DNA of 7,521 bases from an uncultured Sutterella sp. (GCA_900552195.1 URYO01000056.1:1-7521); one strand, 5' to 3'; shown: positions 1 to 6,754, numbered from the stretch's first letter. The notes: generated from the letters alone by a model not told the origin. Translations and numbers: made by a program.

Positions 1-46
1 AGATATCGGGGATGTGGGAGTGTTCGTTTTTAATAGAGAGATCAGA

Positions 47-1375
47 GTGAAGCCGTTTAGAACCAAATTTACGAACATTTTGACAGGTCTGGGTGTGACT
101 GCGGCTTTACTGTTTTCCATTCCTTCTTCGGCCGTTTCTCAGGAAACAGCTCTTCCCGGGAAAGGCGAAGTGGTATTAGAGAAAGCCGGCGAGATTGAAC
201 TCGGGGATTTGATTCAGCAGTGGGCCAGCGAGATGGATCACGTTTACGCCGAAACCCGCATCCAGGCAAAAGACTCGAACAAAAAGATTTTCGAAAGACT
301 GGGCATTAACGACAAAGCATTTGTTCGTTATGTGAACTCCATCAAAGGTAAAGAGAATCCTTTTGCTCGCCTCCAGAAAGGACGTTTGATTCAGGCTCGC
401 CTGACACCGACCGGAGAAGTCATTTCTTTGCGTGTTTTCCGTCCGATTGACTCCTTGTCTCGCGACGTCGCTTATTTCCAGGTCAGCAAAGAATCCGGAA
501 AGTTTAAGCACGCCAATTTAAAGAGCGAGATCGATGCCTTCCCGATTGCCTCCTCCGCAGTGATTAAGACCTCGCTCGAGAGCGCAGCGGTTTCTGCAAA
601 TATTCCGGCCAATGTTTTGGCTCAAATTAAAGAAAGACTCAGCACGTCGATGGACGTGAATAAAGGTGTTGCTGCCGGCGATTCTTTCAGCGTCATTTAT
701 GAACGCCGCCAGATTGACGGAGCCGACCTCGGTTCCGGAAAACTTTTGGCAATTGAGTATTTCTCCAAAGGCAAGACCATTGATTCTTACTGGTACGAGG
801 GCGAAGGCGTCGAAGGTTATTTCGACTCCGAGGGCAACAACACAGACATTACGTTCCTGCGTATGCCCTGCGAAGCCCGCGTAACCTCTACTTTTAACCG
901 CGTTCGTAAGCATCCTGTGACAGGACGCCTGCGTCCGCACTGGGGTGTTGACCTCGGTGCACCGCGCGGAACACCGGTTTACGCAGCCGGCGACGGAGTG
1001 ATTTCTTCCAAGAAATATCAACGCCGCGGCTACGGTTACTGGCTTGAGCTCACTCATGCCGGCGGTTATAAATCACTTTACGCTCACTTGAGCAAGTACG
1101 CAGCCGGCATGGCCGAAGGCGTCAAAGTGAAGAAAGGACAGCTGATCGGATATGTCGGTACTTCCGGTATGGTGACCGGTCCTCATCTTCACTATGAACT
1201 GAAGAAAGACGGTCAGCAAATCAATCCGCTCATCGCCGATCTTCGAACCGGAGAAAACCTGAAAGAGGATGCGCTGGAAGATTTCAAGCTTGCAATCTCT
1301 CCGATGCGCCGCCAGATCGCAATGCTGAGCCGACTTCAGCTTGCGCAGAATTCAGCCGCAACAGGTTCGGACTAA
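47..1375 (+). CDS. Secreted M23-family murein DD-endopeptidase (MepM-like)
   Basis: Predicted zinc metallopeptidase that cuts peptide cross-links of peptidoglycan in the periplasm. With the GTG at 47 the protein is 442 residues and opens with a clean signal peptide: K2, R5 and K7, a hydrophobic stretch at about 11-25, and a likely cleavage near SSA/VSQ at 29-32. A purine-rich GAGAG lies 6 nt upstream of this GTG. An in-frame GTG at 14 would add 11 residues before the basic region and is less likely. Residues about 40-270 resemble the N-terminal domains of the MepM/Csd3 group (LysM-like, then a Csd3-type domain). The M23 domain at about 280-395 keeps all zinc-site residues: HxxxD as HWGVD at 298-302 and HLH at 380-382. 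So it is probably an active enzyme, not a degenerate EnvC/NlpD-type activator. The neighbour anmK handles murein turnover products, which fits. The exact bond cut cannot be read from sequence. Confidence 0.93.
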   Translation: MKPFRTKFTNILTGLGVTAALLFSIPSSAVSQETALPGKGEVVLEKAGEIELGDLIQQWASEMDHVYAETRIQAKDSNKKIFERLGINDKAFVRYVNSIKGKENPFARLQKGRLIQARLTPTGEVISLRVFRPIDSLSRDVAYFQVSKESGKFKHANLKSEIDAFPIASSAVIKTSLESAAVSANIPANVLAQIKERLSTSMDVNKGVAAGDSFSVIYERRQIDGADLGSGKLLAIEYFSKGKTIDSYWYEGEGVEGYFDSEGNNTDITFLRMPCEARVTSTFNRVRKHPVTGRLRPHWGVDLGAPRGTPVYAAGDGVISSKKYQRRGYGYWLELTHAGGYKSLYAHLSKYAAGMAEGVKVKKGQLIGYVGTSGMVTGPHLHYELKKDGQQINPLIADLRTGENLKEDALEDFKLAISPMRRQIAMLSRLQLAQNSAATGSD

Positions 1376-1381
1376 ACGACT

Positions 1382-1390
1382 TGTTAGAAT
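1382..1390 (+). promoter_or_regulatory. Extended -10 promoter motif for anmK
   Basis: TGTTAGAAT matches the TGn extended -10 arrangement (TG at 1382-1383, hexamer TAGAAT at 1385-1390, one mismatch to TATAAT). No good -35 is visible at 16-18 nt upstream, as is common for extended -10 promoters. Transcription would begin near 1397, about 27 nt before the anmK ATG. The same 11-mer, TTGTTAGAATT, occurs again in front of ribH (6729-6739). Inferred from sequence only. Confidence 0.5.
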
Positions 1391-1393
1391 TTG

Positions 1394-1423
1394 AGGCCTC
1401 AGTTGTGTGAGGCCTTTGTTTTT
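1394..1423 (+). terminator. Intrinsic terminator after the M23 peptidase gene
   Basis: A perfect 8-bp stem, AGGCCTCA (1394-1401) with TGAGGCCT (1408-1415), encloses a 6-nt loop and is followed directly by TTGTTTTT (1416-1423). It starts 18 nt after the stop codon of the M23 gene and would end that transcript. The T-run touches the anmK ATG at 1424, so the terminator occupies nearly all of the anmK leader. The right arm contains GAGG (1409-1412), the only Shine-Dalgarno-like sequence ahead of anmK. Confidence 0.85.
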
Positions 1424-2530
1424 ATGTGCACTCCGAATATTCCTATTTACGTCGGCATGATGTCCGGCACCAGCATGGACGGTGTTGACGCTGTCGCATG
1501 CGTTTTTAATGAAAAAGGCTGTCAATTTATTGCCCGCAGTTTTGAGCCTTCCTCGGACATGCTGCGCGAAAGCCTGCTTTCCTTGTGTCAGACCGGACCG
1601 GACGAAGTCTTCCGCATGCAGAACGGTGCCAACGAGATCGCAAAGATTTATGCTAAGGCTTTCAATAAGCTGCTGACAGACAGCGGACTGAGTTACAAGA
1701 ACATCCGGGCGATCGGTGCGCACGGCCAGACGATACGGCACAATCCGCAGATCGGCGCGAGCACTCAGCTGATCAACGGGGCTTTACTGGCGGAGCTCAC
1801 AAAAACGGATGTGATTACGGATTTCAGAAGCCGTGACTTGGCTGCCGGCGGAGAAGGGGCACCGCTGGTTCCCGCCTTTCATAAGTGGGTGCTGAGCGGA
1901 GATGTGCCGCGCGGCATTTTAAATATCGGCGGCATCAGCAATCTTACCGTACTGCCCGAGCGCGGCAGCGACGACGAAGTTCTGGGTTTTGACTGCGGCC
2001 CAGGAAACGTGCTGATGGACGCATGGATCGAAAAGGTCAACCACGTTCGATATGATCAGGATGCCGTGTGGGCACGCAGCGGTAAAGTCATTCCGCAGCT
2101 GCTGGAGAGCTTGAAACAGGAGAAATTCTTTTCTCTGGTGCCTCCGAAGAGCACGGGACGCGAGCTTTTCAACCTGCCTTGGCTGGAAGCCCGATTAAAC
2201 GGAGAAAAACCGGAGGACGTGCAGCGGACGCTGGTTTCCTTTACTGCAGAAACCGTCACGGATGCGATTCGCAATTTTGCGCCGCACATCAAAGAGCTGA
2301 GAGTCTGCGGCGGAGGCGCCAAGAATCCTCTGATGATTAGTGAGCTGGCACTGCTCAATCCCGAGTTGGTTGTCACGACAACTGCGGAGCTCGGCGTGGA
2401 TCCGCAGGACGTTGAGGGGTTGGCGTTTGCGTGGCTGGCTTATCGTTTTGACCGCCGAGAGCCGGGAAATCTGCCGAGTGCCACCGGCGCATCCGGTTCT
2501 CGAATTCTGGGCTGCTTGTATCCCGCCTAA
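1424..2530 (+). CDS. anmK: Anhydro-N-acetylmuramic acid kinase
   Basis: Cytoplasmic ATP-dependent kinase that hydrates and phosphorylates 1,6-anhydro-MurNAc to MurNAc-6-phosphate, the step that returns murein sugars to metabolism. The 368-residue protein matches the usual length of about 370. Family motifs appear in order: the N-terminal ATP-binding MSGTSMDGVD at 13-22, GAHGQTIRHNP near 100, the R/D-containing segment ending GGEGAPLVPAF around 140-155, NIGGISNLT, GFDCGPGNVLMDAW, VCGGGAKNP, and a C-terminal LPSATGASG segment. The ATG at 1424 places the first motif at the normal distance from the N-terminus. An in-frame TTG at 1391 lies in the terminator hairpin and is rejected. No good Shine-Dalgarno sequence is present; the closest is GAGG, 11 nt upstream inside the hairpin arm. 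Follows the murein endopeptidase gene and converges on erpA. Confidence 0.96.
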   Translation: MCTPNIPIYVGMMSGTSMDGVDAVACVFNEKGCQFIARSFEPSSDMLRESLLSLCQTGPDEVFRMQNGANEIAKIYAKAFNKLLTDSGLSYKNIRAIGAHGQTIRHNPQIGASTQLINGALLAELTKTDVITDFRSRDLAAGGEGAPLVPAFHKWVLSGDVPRGILNIGGISNLTVLPERGSDDEVLGFDCGPGNVLMDAWIEKVNHVRYDQDAVWARSGKVIPQLLESLKQEKFFSLVPPKSTGRELFNLPWLEARLNGEKPEDVQRTLVSFTAETVTDAIRNFAPHIKELRVCGGGAKNPLMISELALLNPELVVTTTAELGVDPQDVEGLAFAWLAYRFDRREPGNLPSATGASGSRILGCLYPA

Positions 2531-2533
2531 ACG

Positions 2534-2567
2534 AAAAGACCTCCTTGCGGAGGTCTCTGACGATTTT
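2534..2567. terminator. Shared terminator between convergent anmK and erpA
   Basis: A perfect 8-bp stem, AGACCTCC (2537-2544) with GGAGGTCT (2549-2556), closes a TTGC tetraloop. On the minus strand it is followed at once by TTTTCGTTT, a reasonable T-run, so it probably ends erpA transcripts. On the plus strand the nearest T-run is only TTTT at 2564-2567, several bases after the stem, so termination of anmK may be weaker. The hairpin lies 6 nt after the anmK stop and 26 nt after the erpA stop. Confidence 0.8.
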
Positions 2568-2582
2568 GTCGTGTCTTAATGC

Positions 2583-2954
2583 TTAGACGGAGAAGCTGGA
2601 GCCGCAGCTGCAGGTTGTCGTCGCATTCGGGTTCTTAATCACGAACTGTGCGCCTTCGAGGTCTTCTTTGTAGTCGATCTCGGCACCGACGAGATACTGA
2701 TAGCTCATGGAGTCGATCAGGAGGGTGACTCCGTTTCTGACCATCACAGCGTCGTCTTCGTTGGTGGTTTCATCAAAAGTGAAGCCGTACTGGAAACCGG
2801 AGCATCCTCCGCCCTGAACGAATACTCTGAGTTTGAGATTCGGGTTGCCTTCTTCGTCAATCAGTTCTTTAACTTTGAGGCTGGCGGCATCGGTGAAGAT
2901 AATGGGGTCGGGAAGCTTGATCTGTTCCTGATCCTGAACATTGTTTTCAGCCAT
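2583..2954 (-). CDS. erpA: A-type iron-sulfur cluster carrier/insertion protein ErpA
   Basis: Small cytoplasmic carrier that receives iron-sulfur clusters from the Isc/Suf machinery and passes them to target enzymes; in E. coli the family member ErpA serves isoprenoid enzymes among others. The 123-residue protein carries the three invariant cysteines of A-type carriers: C51 in GGGCSGFQY and C115/C117 in the C-terminal CSCGSSF. The CSCGSSFSV end and the gene neighbourhood favour ErpA over IscA, though the paralogues are close. The ATG (2954-2952) has AAGGA 6 nt upstream; the in-frame TTG five codons earlier overlaps that ribosome site and is rejected. Convergent with anmK, divergent from glyA. 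An inverted repeat lies over its -10 box, suggesting regulation. Confidence 0.95.
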   Translation of the reverse strand: MAENNVQDQEQIKLPDPIIFTDAASLKVKELIDEEGNPNLKLRVFVQGGGCSGFQYGFTFDETTNEDDAVMVRNGVTLLIDSMSYQYLVGAEIDYKEDLEGAQFVIKNPNATTTCSCGSSFSV

Positions 2955-2986
2955 TATTTTTCCTTGCAATAAGTAAATTTAGTACT

Positions 2987-3006
2987 ACGGATTATAGAGA
3001 ATCCGT
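2987..3006. promoter_or_regulatory. Inverted repeat over the erpA -10, operator-like
   Basis: ACGGATT (2987-2993) and its exact reverse complement AATCCGT (3000-3006) flank a 6-nt spacer. The 20-bp element covers the predicted erpA -10 hexamer, the position expected of a repressor site. No T-run follows in either direction, and the flanking genes diverge, so a terminator is not expected here. It does not resemble the IscR site as I recall it, so I assign no regulator. Confidence 0.45.
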
Positions 3007-3017
3007 CAATAGCACAA
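2991..3017 (-). promoter_or_regulatory. Probable erpA promoter
   Basis: Reading the minus strand, a consensus TATAAT (2996-2991) lies 36 nt before the erpA ATG. TTGTGC (3017-3012) sits 15 nt upstream, a weak -35 at short spacing. Transcription would begin near 2984, giving a leader of about 30 nt that holds the ribosome site. The -10 box overlaps the left arm and spacer of an inverted repeat. Confidence 0.55.
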
Positions 3018-3048
3018 GGCCGGATTAGGTCATAATTTGTGAAAACAA

Positions 3049-3059
3049 ACGGATTCCGT
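3049..3059. repeat. Second ACGGA inverted repeat in the erpA-glyA control region
   Basis: ACGGATTCCGT is an inverted repeat of two 5-bp arms around one central base. It repeats the ACGGATT half-site found at 2987-2993. A further CGGATT lies at 3021-3026. These could be auxiliary binding sites, or chance matches in a short region; the sequence alone cannot decide. Confidence 0.35.
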
Positions 3060-3119
3060 CCAACAGATTAAGCCGTTTGATTTTAGGAAGCGATGCCGCG
3101 TTCAGCGGAGTTTCAAACT

Positions 3120-3125
3120 TATAAT
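3120..3125 (+). promoter_or_regulatory. Candidate -10 box for glyA
   Basis: A consensus TATAAT lies 62 nt before the chosen glyA start, with a second near match, GATAAT, at 3131-3136. No convincing -35 is seen at the right distance from either. A start site near 3132 would give a leader of about 56 nt containing the hairpin at 3140-3159. Confidence 0.4.
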
Positions 3126-3139
3126 TCTTTGATAATCGC

Positions 3140-3163
3140 CTGCGGATCAACCCCCGCAGTTTT
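3140..3163 (+). other. Hairpin plus T-run in the glyA leader
   Basis: CTGCGG (3140-3145) pairs with CCGCAG (3154-3159) around an 8-nt loop, followed directly by TTTT (3160-3163). It lies downstream of the candidate glyA -10 and 24 nt before the glyA start, so it could attenuate glyA or just stabilise its mRNA. The stem is short and the T-run only four bases. I did not recognise a known riboswitch around it. Confidence 0.45.
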
Positions 3164-3187
3164 ATGGCTTACTTATGGGAAAAGCAC

Positions 3188-4456
3188 ATGTTCAACAAGA
3201 ATTCGACCATCGAAATATCTGACCCGGCTGTATGGGAAATCATTCAAAAAGAGGGCAAACGTCAGGAAGATCAGATTGAACTGATTGCCAGTGAGAACTA
3301 CGCCTCTCCGGCCGTTATGGCGGCCCAAGGCTCGGTGTTGACCAATAAGTATGCCGAAGGATATCCCGGCAAACGCTACTACGGCGGCTGCGAGTATGTT
3401 GACGAGGCTGAAACGCTGGCCAAAGAACGTGCCCTCAAACTCTTCTGCGAACCGGTCGGCGTAGAAATGGCGGTTAACGTACAGCCGCACTCCGGAGCTC
3501 AGGCCAATATGTCCGTTTTCTTCGGCCTGCTCAATCCCGGCGACACGGTGATGGGTATGTCGCTTGCCGAAGGCGGCCACTTGTCTCACGGCATGAAGCT
3601 CAATATGTCCGGCAAGTGGTTCAACGTCGTAAGCTACGGCTTAAACGACAAAGAAGAAATTGACTACGACCAGGTAGAAAAGCTTGCTGAAGAAAACAAG
3701 CCCAAAATTATCATCGCCGGAGCTTCTGCTTATTCCTTATATATCGACTTCAAGCGTTTCAGCGAAATTGCGAAGAAAGTCGGCGCTTACCTTATGGTCG
3801 ATATGGCGCACTATGCGGGGCTCGTTGCCGCCGGAGTTTATCCGAGTCCGTTCCCTTACGCCGATATCGTGACGACCACGACCCACAAGACGCTGCGCGG
3901 ACCGAGAGGCGGCATGATCTTCTGCCGTCCCGATCTGGAAAAACAGATCAATATGGCGGTCTTCCCCGGTGTTCAAGGCGGTCCCCTGATGCATGTGATT
4001 GCCGCTAAGGCAGTCGCTTTCGGCGAAGCATTAAAACCGGAATACAAGGAATATCAGCAGCAGGTCATCAAGAATGCTGCTGCAATGGCTGACGCTCTGA
4101 CGAAACGCGGCCTTCGTATTGTCTCCGGACGCACCCAGAGTCATGTGATGCTCGTGGACCTTCGTTCTAAGAATATCACCGGGAAAGAAGCTGAAACCGT
4201 TCTTCATGAAGTCGGTATTACGGTCAATAAGAATTCGATTCCGAACGACCCGCAGAAACCCTTCGTAACCAGCGGTATTCGCTTGGGTTCTCCTGCCATG
4301 ACGACCCGCGGCTTCAAAGAAAATGAAGCGATCGAAGTCGCCAATCTCATCGCTGACGTGCTTGATGCACCTAAGAACGAACAGGTGCTCGCCAACGTAA
4401 AAGAACGTGTTGCAAGTCTCGTTGCCCGATTCCCTGTTTATTTGGCAACCGTGTAA
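3188..4456 (+). CDS. glyA: Serine hydroxymethyltransferase
   Basis: Cytoplasmic pyridoxal-phosphate enzyme that converts serine and tetrahydrofolate to glycine and 5,10-methylene-tetrahydrofolate, the main source of one-carbon units. The protein is 422 residues, close to the usual 415-420. It shows the N-terminal IELIASENY segment, the [15 protein letters not shown] block, the HLSHG segment, and the cofactor lysine K234 (codon 3887-3889) in [14 protein letters not shown]. The ATG at 3188 is chosen because MFNKNSTI aligns with typical starts and GGGA lies 7 nt upstream. The in-frame ATG at 3164 has no ribosome site and directly follows the hairpin T-run. First gene of a same-strand run with nrdR 21 nt downstream. 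Its product feeds purine and thymidylate synthesis, which relates loosely to NrdR control of deoxynucleotides. Confidence 0.97.
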   Translation: MFNKNSTIEISDPAVWEIIQKEGKRQEDQIELIASENYASPAVMAAQGSVLTNKYAEGYPGKRYYGGCEYVDEAETLAKERALKLFCEPVGVEMAVNVQPHSGAQANMSVFFGLLNPGDTVMGMSLAEGGHLSHGMKLNMSGKWFNVVSYGLNDKEEIDYDQVEKLAEENKPKIIIAGASAYSLYIDFKRFSEIAKKVGAYLMVDMAHYAGLVAAGVYPSPFPYADIVTTTTHKTLRGPRGGMIFCRPDLEKQINMAVFPGVQGGPLMHVIAAKAVAFGEALKPEYKEYQQQVIKNAAAMADALTKRGLRIVSGRTQSHVMLVDLRSKNITGKEAETVLHEVGITVNKNSIPNDPQKPFVTSGIRLGSPAMTTRGFKENEAIEVANLIADVLDAPKNEQVLANVKERVASLVARFPVYLATV

Positions 4457-4477
4457 GGCTGATTCAGGAGCGATCCT

Positions 4478-4951
4478 ATGCTTTGTCCCTACTGCAAAGA
4501 ACCCAACACTCAAGTTATTGACTCCCGCACCTGTGAAGAAGGTTCGGCCATTCGGCGCCGGAGAAAGTGTCCGAACTGCGGTGCCCGCTTCACGACGTAC
4601 GAAAAGGCCGCACTGCAGATGCCGCTCATTATCAAGAAAAACGGCAGCGTTCGGGAGGCCTACAACAGCGAGAAGCTGCGCCGCTCCATGCAGATTGCGC
4701 TGCGCAAGCGCCCTGTGAAAGCAAGCGAGCTCGACTCGGCCATTTCACGCATTGAGAAGCAGCTTCAAGTGTCCGGGGAAAAGGAAGTGACCTCCAAACG
4801 CGTCGGAGATATGGTCATGCTCGAGTTGAAGAAACTCGATAACGTGGCCTATGTCCGCTACGGTTCGGTCTACTTTAACTGCGGGACGTTGGACGACATG
4901 ATCAAGCTCGTTGAAAACGCCCGAGACGACCAAGGAAAGGATGAAAAATGA
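4478..4951 (+). CDS. nrdR: Transcriptional repressor NrdR
   Basis: Nucleotide-sensing repressor of ribonucleotide reductase genes; in the cytoplasm it binds (d)ATP through an ATP-cone and DNA through a zinc ribbon. The 157-residue protein has the zinc ribbon C3, C6, C31 and C34, the RRRR stretch at 26-29 beside it, FTTYEKA, and an ATP-cone at about 49-139 with the LKKLDNVAYVRYGSVY segment. After SVY the usual R-S/R-F-x-D type sequence is replaced by FNCGTLDDM, adding a cysteine at 135; this is unusual for the family as I know it. AGGAG lies 7 nt before the ATG. The last codons overlap the ribD start by 4 nt (ATGA), a sign of coupled translation. No clear NrdR-box pair was noticed in this window. 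Confidence 0.96.
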   Translation: MLCPYCKEPNTQVIDSRTCEEGSAIRRRRKCPNCGARFTTYEKAALQMPLIIKKNGSVREAYNSEKLRRSMQIALRKRPVKASELDSAISRIEKQLQVSGEKEVTSKRVGDMVMLELKKLDNVAYVRYGSVYFNCGTLDDMIKLVENARDDQGKDEK

Positions 4952-6039
4952 GTTTTTCCGATTGTTCATATATGCGCCGTGCGCTGGAGCTGGCGAAGAA
5001 AGCTCGTTTTAACTGTCCGCCGAATCCGGCCGTGGGCTGCGTGATTGTCAAAGACCGCCGCATCATCGGCGAAGGTTTTACTCAAAAGACCGGCGAGGCA
5101 CATGCCGAAGTCATGGCCTTGCGCGACGCGGCCTCCCGCGGAGAAAGCGTAGAGGGCGCAACGGTTTACGTAACGCTCGAGCCGTGTTCACACTACGGCC
5201 GCACACCGCCCTGCGCCCTAGCGCTTAAAAATGCGAAGGTTGCCCGCGTGGTTGCAGCCCTGAAAGATCCCAATCCTTTGGTGGCAGGCAAGGGCCTCAA
5301 GATGCTGGAAGAAGCCGGCGTTAAAGTTGAGTGCGGGCTGGAAGCCGAAGAGGCCGAAGAGATCAACCGCGGATTTTTAAAGCGTCAAAGAGAAGGCATG
5401 CCCTGGGTCCGCACTAAGATGGCCATGAGTGTGGACGGCAACACAGCGCTTGCCAACGGCAAGAGCCAATGGATTACTTCGGAAGAAGCCCGTGCAGACG
5501 GGCACTTCTGGCGCGGTATCAGCGGCGCGGTGCTGACCGGGCTCGGGACCGTGCTGGCAGATAATCCTCAGATGACGGCGCGTTTCGAAGGTGTTACTCG
5601 CCAGCCTCTGAAAGTCGTCGTGGACTCCAATCTCAGTCTGAATCCGGATCTGAAGATTTTCCAGGGCGGAAAGACCTTGCTGGTTTGCGCCCACTACGAC
5701 ATTGTGCGGGCGGAAAACTTTGAAAGCCAAGGTGTTGAGGTTATCGAGCTGCCGGGAAAAGACGGTAAGGTTGATCTCAGAGCTTTGATGAAGGAGCTCG
5801 CCAAGCGCGAAATCAATGACGTGCATGTGGAAGCCGGCGCTCGCCTGAACGGCGCTTTGGCGATGGAAGGCCTGATTGATGAATATCTGATCTATGTGGC
5901 TCCGGTGTTTTTAGGCGACGGACGGCGTTTGCTGGATTTACCTTCTTTTAAAGACCTTTGTGAGGGTGTCGCGTTAGAATTCACCGATATTCAGAAAGTT
6001 GGTCCGGATGTGCGTCTGATGCTCCGTCCGGTGCGCTAA
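4948..6039 (+). CDS. ribD: Bifunctional riboflavin-specific deaminase/reductase RibD
   Basis: Carries out the second and third steps of the GTP branch of riboflavin synthesis: deamination of the pyrimidine ring, then NADPH-dependent reduction of the ribosyl side chain. The 363 residues hold two domains. The N-terminal cytidine-deaminase-like domain (about 1-145) has zinc ligands H52, C80 and C89 and catalytic E54 in HAEV and PCSHYGRTPPC. The C-terminal reductase domain (about 148-360) has MAMSVDGNTA, GLGTVLADNPQMTAR and EAGARLNGALAMEGLIDE. Both look complete. It starts inside the nrdR stop codon, with AAGGA upstream in nrdR. The next gene, ribE, begins 17 nt after its stop, so nrdR-ribD-ribE very likely share a transcript. 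Confidence 0.97.
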   Translation: MSFSDCSYMRRALELAKKARFNCPPNPAVGCVIVKDRRIIGEGFTQKTGEAHAEVMALRDAASRGESVEGATVYVTLEPCSHYGRTPPCALALKNAKVARVVAALKDPNPLVAGKGLKMLEEAGVKVECGLEAEEAEEINRGFLKRQREGMPWVRTKMAMSVDGNTALANGKSQWITSEEARADGHFWRGISGAVLTGLGTVLADNPQMTARFEGVTRQPLKVVVDSNLSLNPDLKIFQGGKTLLVCAHYDIVRAENFESQGVEVIELPGKDGKVDLRALMKELAKREINDVHVEAGARLNGALAMEGLIDEYLIYVAPVFLGDGRRLLDLPSFKDLCEGVALEFTDIQKVGPDVRLMLRPVR

Positions 6040-6056
6040 ATAAGGAGACGATATTT

Positions 6057-6665
6057 ATGTTTACAGGAATTATTCAGGCCGTCGGCCGTATTCGCAATAA
6101 CGAAGAGATTGGCGACGGTCTGCGTATTCATGTTGAAGCCCCGGAACTCGGTCTGGACACGGTCAAGATCGGAGACTCTATCGCCATCAACGGCGCCTGC
6201 ATGACAGTGGTTGAAGTCGACGAAAAGCGATTTAAGGTTGAAGTTTCTGCCGAGTCCCTTAACAAAACCGCCGGCTTAGACGGCTGGGGCTATGTGAACT
6301 TGGAAAAAGCCATGCGTCTCGGCGACCGTTTGGACGGTCACATTGTGAGTGGCCACGTTGACGGAGTAGGCGAAGTCGATGCTTTCGATAAGGTTGCCGA
6401 ATCGTATCGCTTAGTGGTTCGCTGCCCGATGAAGCTTGCCAAGTTCCTGGCTTACAAAGGCTCGGTTGCCATCAACGGTGTTTCTCTGACGATCAACGAA
6501 GTGGAAGACACGCCGGCCGGCACCCGCATCAGCATTAACCTGATTCCTCATACTTTCGAACACACTGCTTTCAAGCACACTAAGAAGCGCGACCTGGTCA
6601 ATGTTGAAGTGGATACGGTTGCCCGCTATATCGAAAGAATGTATTCGCTCACCGAGCATAAATAA
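6057..6665 (+). CDS. ribE: Riboflavin synthase, alpha subunit type
   Basis: Dismutates two molecules of 6,7-dimethyl-8-ribityllumazine to riboflavin and the pyrimidine precursor, the last step of the pathway; also called ribC in some species. The 202-residue protein has the two lumazine-binding barrel repeats: the first opens with MFTGIIQ at 1-7 and includes GDSIAINGACMTV, the second starts near DGHIVSGHVDGVG (about 95-107) and includes GSVAINGVSLTI. Length is normal (about 200). AAGGAG lies about 9 nt before the ATG. Its substrate is made by the product of ribH downstream, but a 101-nt gap with a hairpin separates the two genes. Confidence 0.97.
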   Translation: MFTGIIQAVGRIRNNEEIGDGLRIHVEAPELGLDTVKIGDSIAINGACMTVVEVDEKRFKVEVSAESLNKTAGLDGWGYVNLEKAMRLGDRLDGHIVSGHVDGVGEVDAFDKVAESYRLVVRCPMKLAKFLAYKGSVAINGVSLTINEVEDTPAGTRISINLIPHTFEHTAFKHTKKRDLVNVEVDTVARYIERMYSLTEHK

Positions 6666-6676
6666 TTGAATTTTTG

Positions 6677-6733
6677 ACGGCCTTTAAACCCAACGCGGAG
6701 CGATTCGCGGAGGATTTGAAAGGCCGTTTTGTT
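6677..6733 (+). terminator. Large hairpin with T-run between ribE and ribH
   Basis: ACGGCCTTT (6677-6685) is the exact reverse complement of AAAGGCCGT (6719-6727). The pairing can continue inward with AAA and CC (6686-6690) against GG and TTT (6712-6717), allowing single-base bulges, and CGCG (6694-6697) can pair with CGCG (6706-6709) at the tip. The right arm runs into TTTTGTT (6727-6733). It begins 12 nt after the ribE stop and may be a terminator, an attenuator or an RNA-processing site. The T-run is short and the folded element is larger than most terminators. Confidence 0.6.
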
Positions 6734-6738
6734 AGAAT
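6730..6738 (+). promoter_or_regulatory. Extended -10 promoter motif for ribH-nusB
   Basis: TGTTAGAAT, identical to the motif before anmK, has TG at 6730-6731 and hexamer TAGAAT at 6733-6738. No good -35 is visible. A start near 6745 would give a leader of about 22 nt containing the ribH ribosome site. It lies immediately after the hairpin, so ribH-nusB could be transcribed independently of the upstream rib genes. Confidence 0.5.
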
Positions 6739-6754
6739 TCCGCCTATCAATTTA

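Noticed and set aside
14..46. In-frame upstream GTG extending the M23 peptidase by 11 residues
   Set aside because: It would put neutral and acidic residues before the basic start of the signal peptide; the GTG at 47 gives a typical signal peptide and has a purine-rich site 6 nt upstream.
518..1057. Long open frame antisense to the M23 gene
   Set aside because: It lies fully opposite a gene with clear domains and its product has no recognisable motif. The same holds for antisense frames over glyA (3173-3589, 4031-4513) and ribD (5377-5826).
2560..2572. Small ACGA/TCGT stem around TTTTG after the anmK terminator
   Set aside because: Only four base pairs with no following T-run; too weak to call.
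2955..3187. Possible known riboswitch upstream of glyA or FMN riboswitch near the rib genes
   Set aside because: I looked for recognisable conserved cores in 2955-3187 and 6666-6766 and found none. No gap before ribD is large enough to hold an FMN element.
3093..3284. 63-codon open frame overlapping the glyA start, with AGGA upstream of its ATG
   Set aside because: Two thirds of it is glyA coding sequence read out of frame, the product resembles nothing I know, and the best glyA -10 lies inside it, so it may not be transcribed as a whole.
5973..5981. GTTAGAATT inside ribD, resembling the two promoter motifs
   Set aside because: It lies in codons of ribD, lacks the TG of an extended -10, and is 84 nt from ribE with no other signal; likely chance.
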